Source: an uncultured Steroidobacter sp. (lineage in GTDB: Bacteria > Pseudomonadota > Gammaproteobacteria > Steroidobacterales > Steroidobacteraceae). Taken from it: 64,000 nucleotides of DNA. Under the pieces are notes generated by a model. That model made no database searches. It worked only from the letters and a program-made list of their open reading frames with translations, and was not told the DNA's origin. Shown in pieces: positions 54,539 to 63,150 of the stretch. Position 1 is the first letter of the stretch. The number at the start of each line of letters is the position of its first letter. Made by a program: the position numbers and the translations under genes. The stretch covers positions 62,001-126,000 of the forward strand of contig CALLKK010000006.1 in NCBI GenBank assembly GCA_938008435.1, read 5' to 3'.

Positions 54539-54563
54539 GGATCACGCGCTGAGCGCGTGATCC
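54539..54563. terminator. Hairpin overlapping the transsulfuration gene stop
   Basis: Perfect 11-bp arms GGATCACGCGC / GCGCGTGATCC enclose TGA. The hairpin includes the last seven codons of the minus-strand gene. It lies between convergent genes and could end both transcripts, though no T-run follows. Confidence 0.5.
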
Positions 54564-55711
54564 AAGTCCGCAATCAGATCCTCCACATCCTCGATTCCGA
54601 CCGACAAGCGGATCAGGGAATCGTCGATGCCGAGCGCCGCACGCTTGTCCGCCGGAATCGAGGCATGCGTCATGAGACCCGGGTGGTCGACAAGGCTCTC
54701 GACGCCGCCCAAGCTCTCGGCAATCGTGAAGATCTCAAGCCGCTCGAGGAACGTGCGCGCTTCGGCCAAACCGCCTTTGACGAAGAAGGTGACGATGCCG
54801 CTGAAGCCGTTACGCATTTGCCGCTTCGCGAGCTCGTGCTGCGGATGACTCGGCAGCCCCGGATACAGCACGCGCGCCACGCGCGGATGCGACTCCAGCC
54901 AATGCGCGATCGCGAGCGCATTCTCGCTGCACTGACGCATGCGCAGGGCGAGCGTCTTCAAGCCGCGCAGCGCCAAGAAGCTATCGAAGGGACCGCCGAT
55001 CGCGCCGATCGCGTTTTGCAGAAAGCCGATGCGCTCGGCGAGCTCCGGCGTGGCTGCCACCGCCACCCCTCCGATCATGTCGGAGTGACCGTTCAGATAC
55101 TTCGTGGCCGAATGCATCACGATGTCCGCGCCGAGCTCGAGCGGACGCTGCACCCACGGGCTTGCGAAGGTGTTGTCGACGACGGTGAGGATGTTGCGCT
55201 TGCGCGCAAACTCGGCCACCTGCGCGATATCGACGAGACGCAGCGTCGGATTGGTCGGCGTCTCGATCCAAATGAGACGCGTATTCGGCCGCACGGCCGC
55301 TGCGAGCGCAGTCATATCCGACAGGTCGACGAAGCTCACCTCAAGCCCCGCCGTACGCCGGCGCACGCGCTCGAAGAGCCGGAACGTGCCGCCGTAGATA
55401 TCGTCCGTCGCGATGATGTGACTGCCCGCATCGAGCAGCTCGAGCAGCGTGCTCGTTGCCGCCATGCCCGAAGCGAACGCGAAACCGCGCACGCCGCCTT
55501 CGAGCGCCGCGACGCACCGCTCGTACGCTGCGCGCGTCGGATTATTGGTGCGCGAATAGTCGTAACCCTTGTGCACTCCGGGGCTCGACTGCGCGTACGT
55601 CGAGGTCGTGTAGATCGGCGGCATGACGGCGCCGGTCGACGGGTCAGGCGCTTGACCGGCGTGGATGCATTGGGTTGCGAACTTGAGCTTGCGGGAATTT
55701 GAATCGGTCAT
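54542..55711 (-). CDS. Cystathionine gamma-synthase/lyase family enzyme
   Basis: The start at 55711 gives 389 residues. ATQCIHAGQAPDPSTGAVMPPIY, YSRTNNPTR, the PLP-binding HSATKYLNGHSD (near 200) and SLGGVESLVDHPG are canonical. Synthase (MetB) and lyase (CGL/MccB) cannot be told apart by motifs. The adjacent cystathionine beta-synthase gene, 117 bases upstream on the same strand, favours the lyase: together they run homocysteine to cysteine (reverse transsulfuration). Confidence 0.92.
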   Translation of the reverse strand: MTDSNSRKLKFATQCIHAGQAPDPSTGAVMPPIYTTSTYAQSSPGVHKGYDYSRTNNPTRAAYERCVAALEGGVRGFAFASGMAATSTLLELLDAGSHIIATDDIYGGTFRLFERVRRRTAGLEVSFVDLSDMTALAAAVRPNTRLIWIETPTNPTLRLVDIAQVAEFARKRNILTVVDNTFASPWVQRPLELGADIVMHSATKYLNGHSDMIGGVAVAATPELAERIGFLQNAIGAIGGPFDSFLALRGLKTLALRMRQCSENALAIAHWLESHPRVARVLYPGLPSHPQHELAKRQMRNGFSGIVTFFVKGGLAEARTFLERLEIFTIAESLGGVESLVDHPGLMTHASIPADKRAALGIDDSLIRLSVGIEDVEDLIADLDHALSA

Positions 55712-55828
55712 GACAGGACGGCGTGCGGCTTCGATAGCATGTGTGAGAGCAAGGACGTGCCGGCGCACCGCGCCGCACACCCGGCGGCTACTTTAGCGGC
55801 TTGAGTTCGCAACCTCCACCGGCTGCAT

Positions 55829-57214
55829 TCAAGCAGCGGGCGGCGTCGAGGCCGCGAGCTGACGGCGCAAGTAATTGAGCACGTCCGAGCGCGTGATGAG
55901 GCCGAGGAATTTCTCGCCGTCCATGACTGCGGCGGACGAGCGCACCTCCAGCATCGCGACGAGATTGTCGATCGACAAGTCCTTCTGCACGCGCAGAAAC
56001 GTGGCCGTCATCGCGGCGCGTACGGGCTCGTTGAAGCGCTCCGGTCGACCGAAGGCAAAACGCAGGATGTCATCCTCCGTGATGATGCCGATGAGCTGCT
56101 CGCCGTCCATGACCGGCAACTGCGAGAACCCGGCATTGCGCAAACGATTGTGGGCCGTGGTGAGCGCATCGTTCGGCCCGACGGTCACGGTCGCGCGTTC
56201 GCCGTGCGGACGGCCGATCAGATCGCGCAGGTCGCCGTATCGCTCGCGCTCGATGAAACCTTGATCCTCCATCCAGAAATCGTTGTAGAGCTTCGACAGG
56301 TAGCGCGCCCCGGTGTCGCAGGCAAACGTGACGACGCGTTTCGGCTCGGTCTGCTCACGGCAGTAACGCAGCGCCGCCGCCAAGAGCGTGCCAGTCGAAG
56401 AGCCCGCGAGGATGCCCTCCTTCTGCAACAGTTGCCGCGCCACGCAGAACGATTCGCTGTCGGGAATGCTGTACGCGCGCCGAGTCAACGAAAAGTCACA
56501 AATCGAGGGGATGAAATCCTCGCCGATCCCCTCGACGAGCCACGCGCCCTTCTCCGTCATGCGCCCGGTCGCAATGTATTCGGCCAGAATCGAGCCTTGC
56601 GGATCGGCGAGCACGAGCTCGACGTGCGGCGCCTGCTTCTTGAAGTACGCAGCCAGCCCCGAGATCGTGCCGCTCGAGCCGACGCCGACCACGATCGCAT
56701 CGAGCTTGCCTTCCATCTGCTCCCAGATCTCTGGCCCGGTGGTCAGCTCGTGCGCCTTCGGATTGTCGGGATTCGCAAACTGATTGATGAAGTACGCGCC
56801 CATGCGCTTGGCGAGCGCCGCACCGAGATCTTGGTAATACTCGGGATGACCCTTGCCGACGTCCGAGCGCGTCAGCACGACTTCCGCGCCGAGCGCGCGC
56901 AGATTGAAGATCTTCTCCTGGCTCATCTTGTCGGGAATGACGAGCACGAGGCGGTAACCCTTCTGCGCCGCCACGAGCGCGAGCCCAAGGCCGGTGTTGC
57001 CCGCCGTGGCTTCGACGATCGTCATCCCGGGCTTGATCTCGCCGCGCCTTTCCGCCTCTTCGATCATCGACAGGCCGATGCGGTCTTTGATGGAGCCGCC
57101 GGGATTGAGCGACTCGAGCTTGAGATAGAGCTCGCACGGCCCGACATCGAAGCGCTGCAAACGCAGCATCGGCGTGCGGCCGATCATCTCGATCACATTG
57201 GAATAGATGCGCAT
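55829..57214 (-). CDS. Cystathionine beta-synthase with two CBS domains
   Basis: The 461-residue protein has a fold-type II PLP domain (1-320) with the cofactor lysine at Lys43 (GGSIKDRIG), the substrate loop EATAGNTGLGLA and PLP-phosphate loop GVGSSGTISG. Two CBS domains follow (about 335-395 and 400-455). It has no N-terminal heme region, as expected in bacteria. It condenses serine and homocysteine to cystathionine; CBS pairs may bind adenosyl ligands. It is divergent from prmC; a possible -10 TACAAT lies at 57330-57335 on its strand. Confidence 0.92.
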   Translation of the reverse strand: MRIYSNVIEMIGRTPMLRLQRFDVGPCELYLKLESLNPGGSIKDRIGLSMIEEAERRGEIKPGMTIVEATAGNTGLGLALVAAQKGYRLVLVIPDKMSQEKIFNLRALGAEVVLTRSDVGKGHPEYYQDLGAALAKRMGAYFINQFANPDNPKAHELTTGPEIWEQMEGKLDAIVVGVGSSGTISGLAAYFKKQAPHVELVLADPQGSILAEYIATGRMTEKGAWLVEGIGEDFIPSICDFSLTRRAYSIPDSESFCVARQLLQKEGILAGSSTGTLLAAALRYCREQTEPKRVVTFACDTGARYLSKLYNDFWMEDQGFIERERYGDLRDLIGRPHGERATVTVGPNDALTTAHNRLRNAGFSQLPVMDGEQLIGIITEDDILRFAFGRPERFNEPVRAAMTATFLRVQKDLSIDNLVAMLEVRSSAAVMDGEKFLGLITRSDVLNYLRRQLAASTPPAA

Positions 57215-57355
57215 CGCGACCCTCGGGCTGCAGTCCGACTCAAGTGACCGTGTGCCGATTCACGTCGTTCGCCATCGCGCAGCGGTCTCGATCTGGTCAC
57301 ACACGAGCGTTCGCCGCTACGATGCGCGCATTGTAGCGAAGCACCTCTCGTTCCG

Positions 57356-58219
57356 ATGCCCGCTCTTCCACCTGCACTCACCGTTTCGGACGCCTTGCAT
57401 ACCGCAACCGTCATGCTCTCGCGCGTGTCCAGCTCGCCGCGACTCGACGCCGAGCTGCTGCTCGAGTACGTAACGGGCTTGCCGCGTTCAAGTTTCCGCG
57501 CCGCGCCCGAAAAAGAGCTGCCCGCACGAGCGGCGTGGTCCTTTCAGCAGCTCGTCAAACGCCGCATGCAGGGCGAACCCGTTGCATACATTCGCGGCCA
57601 ACAGGAGTTCTGGTCGTTGATGCTCGAAGTCACGCCCGACGTTTTGATTCCGCGACCGGACACGGAGCTGCTCGTCGAGCGCGCGCTCGAGCACATTCCG
57701 CGCGAGCAGCCGGCGCAAGTGGCCGATCTGGGCACGGGGAGCGGCGCGATTGCGCTTGCGATCGCGCACGAACGTCGGCACGCGCAAGTCACCGCCGTCG
57801 ATCGTTCGCGCGCAGCGCTCGAGGTGGCCGCGCGCAATGCCGCTCGGCTCGAGCTCCACAACGTGAAATTCGCGCACGGCGACTGGTTCGCGCCGCTCGG
57901 GCAAGCGCGGTTCGACGTGATCGTGGCCAATCCGCCCTACATCGCCGAGAGCGATCCCGACCTCGATCCGCAGGTGCGCAAGCACGAGCCGCTCGTTGCG
58001 CTCATTCCAGGCCCTACCGGCTTCGAGGCGCTCGAGCACATCATTCAGCGCGCGCCCGATTATTTGTTGCCGGGCGGATGCCTGTTGCTCGAGCACGGCT
58101 GGAAACAAGCCGCCGCCGTGCGCGACCTGCTTGTGCGCAGAGGCTTCGCTCACGTACGCTCCCACACCGACTTGGCCGGTCACGAGCGTGTGACCGAGGG
58201 CCGAGTGGACGGCGCCTGA
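57356..58219 (+). CDS. prmC: Release factor glutamine methyltransferase PrmC
   Basis: The 287-residue enzyme has an N-terminal helical domain (LDAELLLEYVTG), SAM site DLGTGSGAIALA and the catalytic NPPY in VANPPYIAES near 191. It methylates the GGQ glutamine of release factors 1 and 2. Its substrate gene prfA lies upstream, separated by the cystathionine genes. It leads a plus-strand run with the isomerase and mtgA. Confidence 0.96.
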   Translation: MPALPPALTVSDALHTATVMLSRVSSSPRLDAELLLEYVTGLPRSSFRAAPEKELPARAAWSFQQLVKRRMQGEPVAYIRGQQEFWSLMLEVTPDVLIPRPDTELLVERALEHIPREQPAQVADLGTGSGAIALAIAHERRHAQVTAVDRSRAALEVAARNAARLELHNVKFAHGDWFAPLGQARFDVIVANPPYIAESDPDLDPQVRKHEPLVALIPGPTGFEALEHIIQRAPDYLLPGGCLLLEHGWKQAAAVRDLLVRRGFAHVRSHTDLAGHERVTEGRVDGA

Positions 58220-58264
58220 CAGCCGGCCCCTTCGTGTTTCCCATCCAACCACCGCTTACATTCC

Positions 58265-58762
58265 ATGCTGCAATTCAAGACCTCCAAGGGCACGTTCACC
58301 GTGCAACTCTTCCACAAGCAGGCACCGATCACGGTCGAGAACTTCCTGCGCTATGCCGACGAAGGGTTCTACAACGGCACGATCTTTCATCGCGTCATCG
58401 CCGGTTTCATGATCCAGGGCGGCGGACTGACGCCGGACATGCAGCAGAAGCGCGGCCATGCGCCGATTCAGAACGAGGCGACCAATGGCCTGAAGAACAA
58501 GCGCGGCACGCTCGCGATGGCGCGCACGAACGAGATCCACAGCGCGACCTCGCAGTTCTTCATCAACGTCGAGGACAACGACTTCCTCAATCACTCGCCC
58601 GCCAATTACGGTTACGCCGTCTTCGGCCGCGTCGACAGCGGCATGGACGTCGTGGATGCGATCGCCGCCGTCCAGACCGGGCGCTACGGCATCTACGACG
58701 ATGTGCCCCTCGAGCCGATCGTGATCGAATCGGTGACGCGCATCGAGAAGTCGGGGAGCTGA
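58265..58762 (+). CDS. ppiB: Cyclophilin-type peptidyl-prolyl isomerase
   Basis: The 165-residue protein has no signal peptide, so it is cytoplasmic. FHRVIAGFMIQGGG and MARTNEIHSATSQFFINVEDND hold the active site (Arg, Phe, Met, Gln). It accelerates proline isomerisation in folding. It lies 45 bases after prmC and 12 before mtgA. Confidence 0.95.
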   Translation: MLQFKTSKGTFTVQLFHKQAPITVENFLRYADEGFYNGTIFHRVIAGFMIQGGGLTPDMQQKRGHAPIQNEATNGLKNKRGTLAMARTNEIHSATSQFFINVEDNDFLNHSPANYGYAVFGRVDSGMDVVDAIAAVQTGRYGIYDDVPLEPIVIESVTRIEKSGS

Positions 58763-58774
58763 CACGCGAGCAAG

Positions 58775-59476
58775 ATGACGGCGTCTCGTCGCAGCCTGCT
58801 CCGCTGCCTCGTCCGCTGCATCCTCTGGACATTGCTCGTCTGGGCGAGCGCGAGCGGTACGCTCGTGCTCGCACTGCGCTGGATCGATCCGCCGACGAGC
58901 GCCTTCATGCTCCGCGATCGATTCGTCAATCCGCAGGTGCGCATTCGCCATCGCTGGGTACCGACGGATGCGATTTCATCTCACGCGAAGGTCGCCGTGA
59001 TCGCGGCGGAAGATCAGCGCTTTCCCGATCACTCCGGTTTCGATTTCGCTTCGATCAACGACGCGCTCAAGGACATCGAGCGCGGTCGGCGCGTGCGCGG
59101 CGCCAGCACGATCACGCAGCAAGTCGCGAAGAATCTGTTTCTCTGGCCGGGACAGAGCTGGGTCCGCAAAGGCCTCGAAGCGTACTTCACCGTGCTGATC
59201 GAGCTTGCCTGGCCGAAGCAACGCATCCTCGAGGTCTACCTCAACATCGCCGAGTTCGGCCGCGGCATCTACGGCGTCGGCGCAGCGAGCGAAACGTTCT
59301 TCGGCAAGTCGCCCGCGCAACTCACCGCCGCCGAAGCCGCACTCCTCGCCGCGGTGCTGCCCAGCCCGAAACGCATGCGCGTCGATGCCCCGTCCCCATA
59401 CGTGCAATCGCGCCAACAATGGATCCTCGGCCAGATGCGGGCGTTGGGAGGGGAAAAGCTTCTGCAGAAGCTGTAG
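58775..59476 (+). CDS. mtgA: Monofunctional peptidoglycan transglycosylase
   Basis: The 233-residue protein has one N-terminal membrane helix (about 8-30) and a GT51 domain with catalytic Glu in AAEDQRFPDHSG, then RGASTITQQVAKNLFLWPGQSW, KRILEVYLN-like and NIAEFGRGIYGV. It polymerises lipid II into glycan strands at the inner membrane. It is the last gene of the prmC run. Confidence 0.96.
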   Translation: MTASRRSLLRCLVRCILWTLLVWASASGTLVLALRWIDPPTSAFMLRDRFVNPQVRIRHRWVPTDAISSHAKVAVIAAEDQRFPDHSGFDFASINDALKDIERGRRVRGASTITQQVAKNLFLWPGQSWVRKGLEAYFTVLIELAWPKQRILEVYLNIAEFGRGIYGVGAASETFFGKSPAQLTAAEAALLAAVLPSPKRMRVDAPSPYVQSRQQWILGQMRALGGEKLLQKL

Positions 59477-59498
59477 GCCCGAGACTGTAGACCGTCGA
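59471..59498. repeat. Short 7-bp-period array, locus 5
   Basis: Units CTGTAGG, CCCGAGA, CTGTAGA, CCGTCGA start inside the last codons of mtgA and run into the gap. Confidence 0.55.
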
Positions 59499-59501
59499 CA
59501 A

Positions 59502-59518
59502 GAGCGCGCTATGCGCTC
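59502..59518 (+). terminator. Weak terminator of mtgA
   Basis: Arms GAGCGC / GCGCTC around GCTAT, followed by GCTGTTT. Confidence 0.45.
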
Positions 59519-59576
59519 GCTGTTTCACCAAACGGGATTTCGGGCACACATGTTGCAAACACGACGGCAAAGCGAG

Positions 59577-59591
59577 TTACACACTGTGTAA
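59577..59591. promoter_or_regulatory. AT-rich operator-like palindrome in a convergent gap
   Basis: TTACACA-C-TGTGTAA is perfect over 7-bp arms with a one-base centre. It lies between the ends of mtgA and fah, where no promoter is expected. Confidence 0.4.
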
Positions 59592-59655
59592 TTTCCGCGC
59601 GCCGCATACGTGCTGGTGATCTTGACGCGCAGCGCTCGCCCCTTCCCGCCAGCCC

Positions 59656-60648
59656 TCAACGCGCTTCGACCACCTTCTGGTCGATCGCACCGAAAATGCT
59701 GCGACCCTCTGCATCGAGCATCTCGATGCGCACGCGATCGCCGAACTTGAGGAAAGGCGTTCGCGGCGCACCGTGCTCCACTTGTTCGAGCATGCGTCGC
59801 TCCACGATGCAGGCCGAGCCGAGCGAGCGATCGTAATTGGAGACGGTGCCGGCACCGAGAATCGTGCCGGCACGCGCGTTGCGTGTCCTGGTGATGTGCT
59901 CGATGAGACGCGCGAAGTCGAACGTCATGTCGACGCCTGCATTCGGTCTGCCGAAAGGTTGGCCATTGATCTCGACAAGAAGCGGCAGATGCACGGCACA
60001 GTCGCGCCACGCCTCGCCAAGCTCGTCCGGCGTGACGGCGACCGGCGCGAACGCGGTGGCAGGTTTCGATTGATAGAACCCGAATCCTTTTGCCAGCTCG
60101 CCCGGGATGAGATTGCGCAGCGACCAGTCGTTAACGAGCGTGATGAGCTTGATGTGCTTTGCCGCCTGCTCTTTCCGCGTTCCCATCGGCACATCGTCGA
60201 GGATGACCGCCACTTCCGCCTCGAGATCGATCCCGAAGTCGCCGCTCGGAAACGGCGCGTCATCGCAGGGACCGAGCAGATCGTCCGAGCCGCCTTGGTA
60301 CACGAGCGGATCGGTCCAGAAACTTACGGGCATTTCGGCGCCGCGCGCCTTGCGCACCAGCTCCACGTGATTGACATATGCGGAAGCATCCACCCATTGG
60401 TAGGCACGCGGTAACGGCGCTGCTGCCTGCCGCGGATCGAATGCAATGATTTCCGCACCGCGCGGCGCCACGCCGCGATTGAGCCCTACATAAACTTCCT
60501 CCAGCGCCCCCGCCACTTCTGCCCAGCGATCCAAGGCTGCCTGCAGCGTGGACGCGATGTCCGGCACGGCAACGGCTCTTTCGAGCGCACGATCGACGAC
60601 GACGAGCATGCCGTCGCGCGCAGCGGACTTGAGCGTGGCAAGTTTCAT
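59656..60648 (-). CDS. Fumarylacetoacetase of tyrosine catabolism
   Basis: The start at 60648 gives 330 residues. The FAH core is seen in SGDFGIDLEAEVAVILDDVP (metal-binding Glu pair), VNDWSLRNLIPGELAKGFGFYQSKP and AGTILGAGTVSN. It splits fumarylacetoacetate to fumarate and acetoacetate, the last step of homogentisate breakdown. It is the third gene of the hpd-hmgA-fah operon, 61 bases after hmgA. Confidence 0.9.
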   Translation of the reverse strand: MKLATLKSAARDGMLVVVDRALERAVAVPDIASTLQAALDRWAEVAGALEEVYVGLNRGVAPRGAEIIAFDPRQAAAPLPRAYQWVDASAYVNHVELVRKARGAEMPVSFWTDPLVYQGGSDDLLGPCDDAPFPSGDFGIDLEAEVAVILDDVPMGTRKEQAAKHIKLITLVNDWSLRNLIPGELAKGFGFYQSKPATAFAPVAVTPDELGEAWRDCAVHLPLLVEINGQPFGRPNAGVDMTFDFARLIEHITRTRNARAGTILGAGTVSNYDRSLGSACIVERRMLEQVEHGAPRTPFLKFGDRVRIEMLDAEGRSIFGAIDQKVVEAR

Positions 60649-60709
60649 GATTGAGAATTTCTCGGGCAAGCGATGCGACGCTACAGCAGCTTCTCGAACG
60701 TTTGCTGCG

Positions 60710-61852
60710 TCACTTCGTCACATCGTGCGACTCCTTCCAGCTATCGACGTACCCTTCCCACTCGACTGCGCGCGCCGCATCGCCGATCTCCAAGCCATCG
60801 CGCGCATCGATCATCACTGCGTACTCGTCTGTGGCCGGCTTGGTTTGCACGAGCATGTTCTTCAATGCCTTCGGGTGCGGTCCGTGCGTGAAGCCGCACG
60901 GGTGCAGCGTCATCATCCCGGGACGGATGTTGTCGCGGGAAAAGAAGTTGCCGGCGTGATAGAAGATGACCTCGTCGTAATCGTCGTTGTTGTGGAAGAA
61001 CGGCACCTTGAGCGCACCGGGGTCCGTTTCGAACGGGCGCGGCACGAAGGTACACACCACGAAGCGCTCGGCGACGAAAGTCGTATGCGCGGACGGCGGC
61101 AGGTGATAGCGATGGCTCATCACCGGTCGGATGTCTTTGACGTTGATGCGCACGACCGACAAGTCGCCGTGCCAGCCGATCGCATCGAGCGGATTGAAGG
61201 GATACGTCACGACCGAGATCGCATTGTTGCGCTTGATGCGCACCTGCCAGGATCGTTCGACTGCTTGCTGTGCGACGAAAACCGCATCCATGTGCGGCGT
61301 ATCCAACATGGCCGGATCGAAGAGTGCATGACCCCCGAGCAATCCCTTGTCGGGCAACGTGTACGAGCCATTCACGGCTTCGATGAGCAGCGCCGAAAAC
61401 GGCTCGGCTGTCTCGATCCGCCACATCGTACCGCGCGGAATCATCACGTAATCGCCGGCGGCGAGCGTCAGATGACCGTAGTCGCAGTACAGCTCGGCGC
61501 ACCCTTCGTGCACGAAGACGAGCTCGTCCCCGTCGGCATTGCGCACCAGATGATCCATCGAGGCGCGCGTACGCCAGAAACGCACGCGCACATGCCGGTT
61601 GTGCAGTAGCGCGGCCGCTTCCCATGGCGATGCGCCGTCCTGCCCGATCCGATTCAGATCGAATGCGTGCGGCCGCAACGGTCCCTCGAACGACACCCAC
61701 GCGGTCGGCGGATGCTTGTGATGAAAGAACGCCGCGGGCCCGAAAAATCCGTCCTTGCTGATCTCCCGTTCGTAGGTTCCGTCCGGCAGATCGGCATGTG
61801 CCTGTCGCGATGCGGTTCCTTCGATGCGGGGCAAGTGGATGCGGCGCTTCAT
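60710..61852 (-). CDS. hmgA: Homogentisate 1,2-dioxygenase
   Basis: The 380-residue cupin has HNNDDYDEVIFYHAGNF, with candidate iron ligands His, Glu and the His of CGFTHGPHP. LAAGDYVMIPRGTMWRI is the N-terminal cupin strand pair. At 380 residues it is shorter than the Pseudomonas enzyme (about 430) but keeps the catalytic part. It opens the ring of homogentisate to maleylacetoacetate. It lies between hpd and fah. Confidence 0.9.
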   Translation of the reverse strand: MKRRIHLPRIEGTASRQAHADLPDGTYEREISKDGFFGPAAFFHHKHPPTAWVSFEGPLRPHAFDLNRIGQDGASPWEAAALLHNRHVRVRFWRTRASMDHLVRNADGDELVFVHEGCAELYCDYGHLTLAAGDYVMIPRGTMWRIETAEPFSALLIEAVNGSYTLPDKGLLGGHALFDPAMLDTPHMDAVFVAQQAVERSWQVRIKRNNAISVVTYPFNPLDAIGWHGDLSVVRINVKDIRPVMSHRYHLPPSAHTTFVAERFVVCTFVPRPFETDPGALKVPFFHNNDDYDEVIFYHAGNFFSRDNIRPGMMTLHPCGFTHGPHPKALKNMLVQTKPATDEYAVMIDARDGLEIGDAARAVEWEGYVDSWKESHDVTK

Positions 61853-61853
61853 A

Positions 61854-61888
61854 GACAGGCGACAGGCGACGGACTACAGGCTATGGGC
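61854..61888. repeat. Short 7-bp-period array, locus 6 (clearest)
   Basis: Five in-phase units, GACAGGC, GACAGGC, GACGGAC, TACAGGC, TATGGGC, fill most of the 58-base gap between hpd and hmgA, starting two bases from the hmgA start codon. Confidence 0.7.
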
Positions 61889-61910
61889 GAGGAATGAGCG
61901 ACGCTGGCCA

Positions 61911-63002
61911 TCACAATACGCCCCGTCGCATCTGATCCAGCTCGATCGATTCGAATAGCGCCTTGAAATTGCCTTCCCCGAATCCTTCGTTGCCCTTGCG
62001 CTGAATGATCTCGAAGAAGATCGGACCGATGACGTTCTTGGTGAAGATCTGCAGCAGCAGGCCTTCGCCCTTCTCGGGATTGCCGTCGATCAGAATGCGG
62101 CGCTTGCGCAGCTCCTCGATCTTCTCGCTGTGACCAGGCACGCGCGCGTCGATGCCCTCGTAGTAGGTATCAGGCGTATCCTGGAATTCCACGCCTTGGC
62201 TGCGCAGCACATCGACGGTATGAAAGATGTCGTCGGTGCCGAGCGCAATGTGCTGGATACCTTCGCCCCGATACTCGCGCAAGTACTCCTCGATCTGCGA
62301 CTTGTCGTCCTGCGACTCGTTGATCGGGATGCGAATGCGTCCGCATGGACTGGTGAGCGCCCGACTGAAGAGCCCGGTTTTGCGGCCTTCGATGTCGAAG
62401 TAGCGGATCTCGCGAAAATTGAACAGCCGCTCGTAGAAGCTTGCCCACTTGTCCATATTCCCGCGCGCGACGTTGTGCGTGAGATGGTCGATGCAGGTCA
62501 GCCCCGCCCCGGGCACCTGCTGCTTCTGGTGCGCCGGCACGAAATCGACGTCGTAGATCGTGTGATCGCCGTAACGATCGACCAGATAGATGAGGCTGCC
62601 GCCGATGCCTTCGATCGCAGGAATATTGAGCTCCATCGGGCCAACCGGCGTCGCGACGGGCTTCGCGCCGAGCTCGACGCAGCGACGCAACGCATATGCC
62701 GCGTCCTTGACGCGAAAAGCCATCGCGCAGGCCGACGGACCATGCGCTTGGGCGAAGCGCTGACCGAAGCTGCCGGGCTCGGCATTGACGATGAAGTTGA
62801 TGTCGCCTTGACGATGCAGGGTCACGTCCTTGCTGCGATGACGCGCGACGGTGGGGAATCCGAGCTTCGCGAACAGCGCGCGCAGCTGCTCGGGATCGGG
62901 CGCGGTGTATTCCACGAACTCGAAGCCATCCGTGCCCGCCGGGTTGTCGCGCGTGACGCCGTCGGGAATCCGACGGTCCTCGCGTGAGGGGTTCGTGTTC
63001 AT
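61911..63002 (-). CDS. hpd: 4-hydroxyphenylpyruvate dioxygenase
   Basis: The start at 63002 has GGAGG upstream and gives 363 residues. Two vicinal-oxygen-chelate domains are present. Iron ligands are His in DHLTHNV, His in QHIALGTDDI and Glu in PIFFEIIQRKG. LLQIFTKNVIGPIFFE and GFGEGNFKALFESIE are the conserved end. It converts hydroxyphenylpyruvate to homogentisate. It leads the operon and is divergent from the MarR gene. Confidence 0.96.
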   Translation of the reverse strand: MNTNPSREDRRIPDGVTRDNPAGTDGFEFVEYTAPDPEQLRALFAKLGFPTVARHRSKDVTLHRQGDINFIVNAEPGSFGQRFAQAHGPSACAMAFRVKDAAYALRRCVELGAKPVATPVGPMELNIPAIEGIGGSLIYLVDRYGDHTIYDVDFVPAHQKQQVPGAGLTCIDHLTHNVARGNMDKWASFYERLFNFREIRYFDIEGRKTGLFSRALTSPCGRIRIPINESQDDKSQIEEYLREYRGEGIQHIALGTDDIFHTVDVLRSQGVEFQDTPDTYYEGIDARVPGHSEKIEELRKRRILIDGNPEKGEGLLLQIFTKNVIGPIFFEIIQRKGNEGFGEGNFKALFESIELDQMRRGVL

Positions 63003-63150
63003 GATGCCTCCGAAGTATGCAATCGAGGCGTGCGCTTCTGCGATTTGCTCGCATTGCAACGCCACATTGCATACGCAACGTCGAAAGATGAACTCCGAGG
63101 CGCTCAATGGTTACAATTGAAACTATCGAAACGAGTTCCGTCAAGCAAAG
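63003..63150. promoter_or_regulatory. Divergent hpd / marR promoter region with repeated ATTGCA
   Basis: Three ATTGCA cores occur: TATGCAAT at 63016-63023, GCATTGCAAC at 63051-63060 and CATTGCATACGCAAC at 63065-63079, the last two 14 bases apart. They are candidate sites for the MarR protein. TACAAT at 63112-63117 is a possible -10 of the marR gene. Confidence 0.5.

Noticed and set aside
59457..59472. Perfect 16-bp palindrome AGCTTCTGCAGAAGCT at the end of mtgA.
   Set aside because: It encodes the conserved C-terminal helix residues K-L-L-Q-K-L and has no loop to form a hairpin; coincidence is likely.
59519..59533. parS-like site: TGTTTCAC matches the first half of the consensus.
   Set aside because: The second half reads CAAAC instead of GTGAAACA, so the palindrome is broken.
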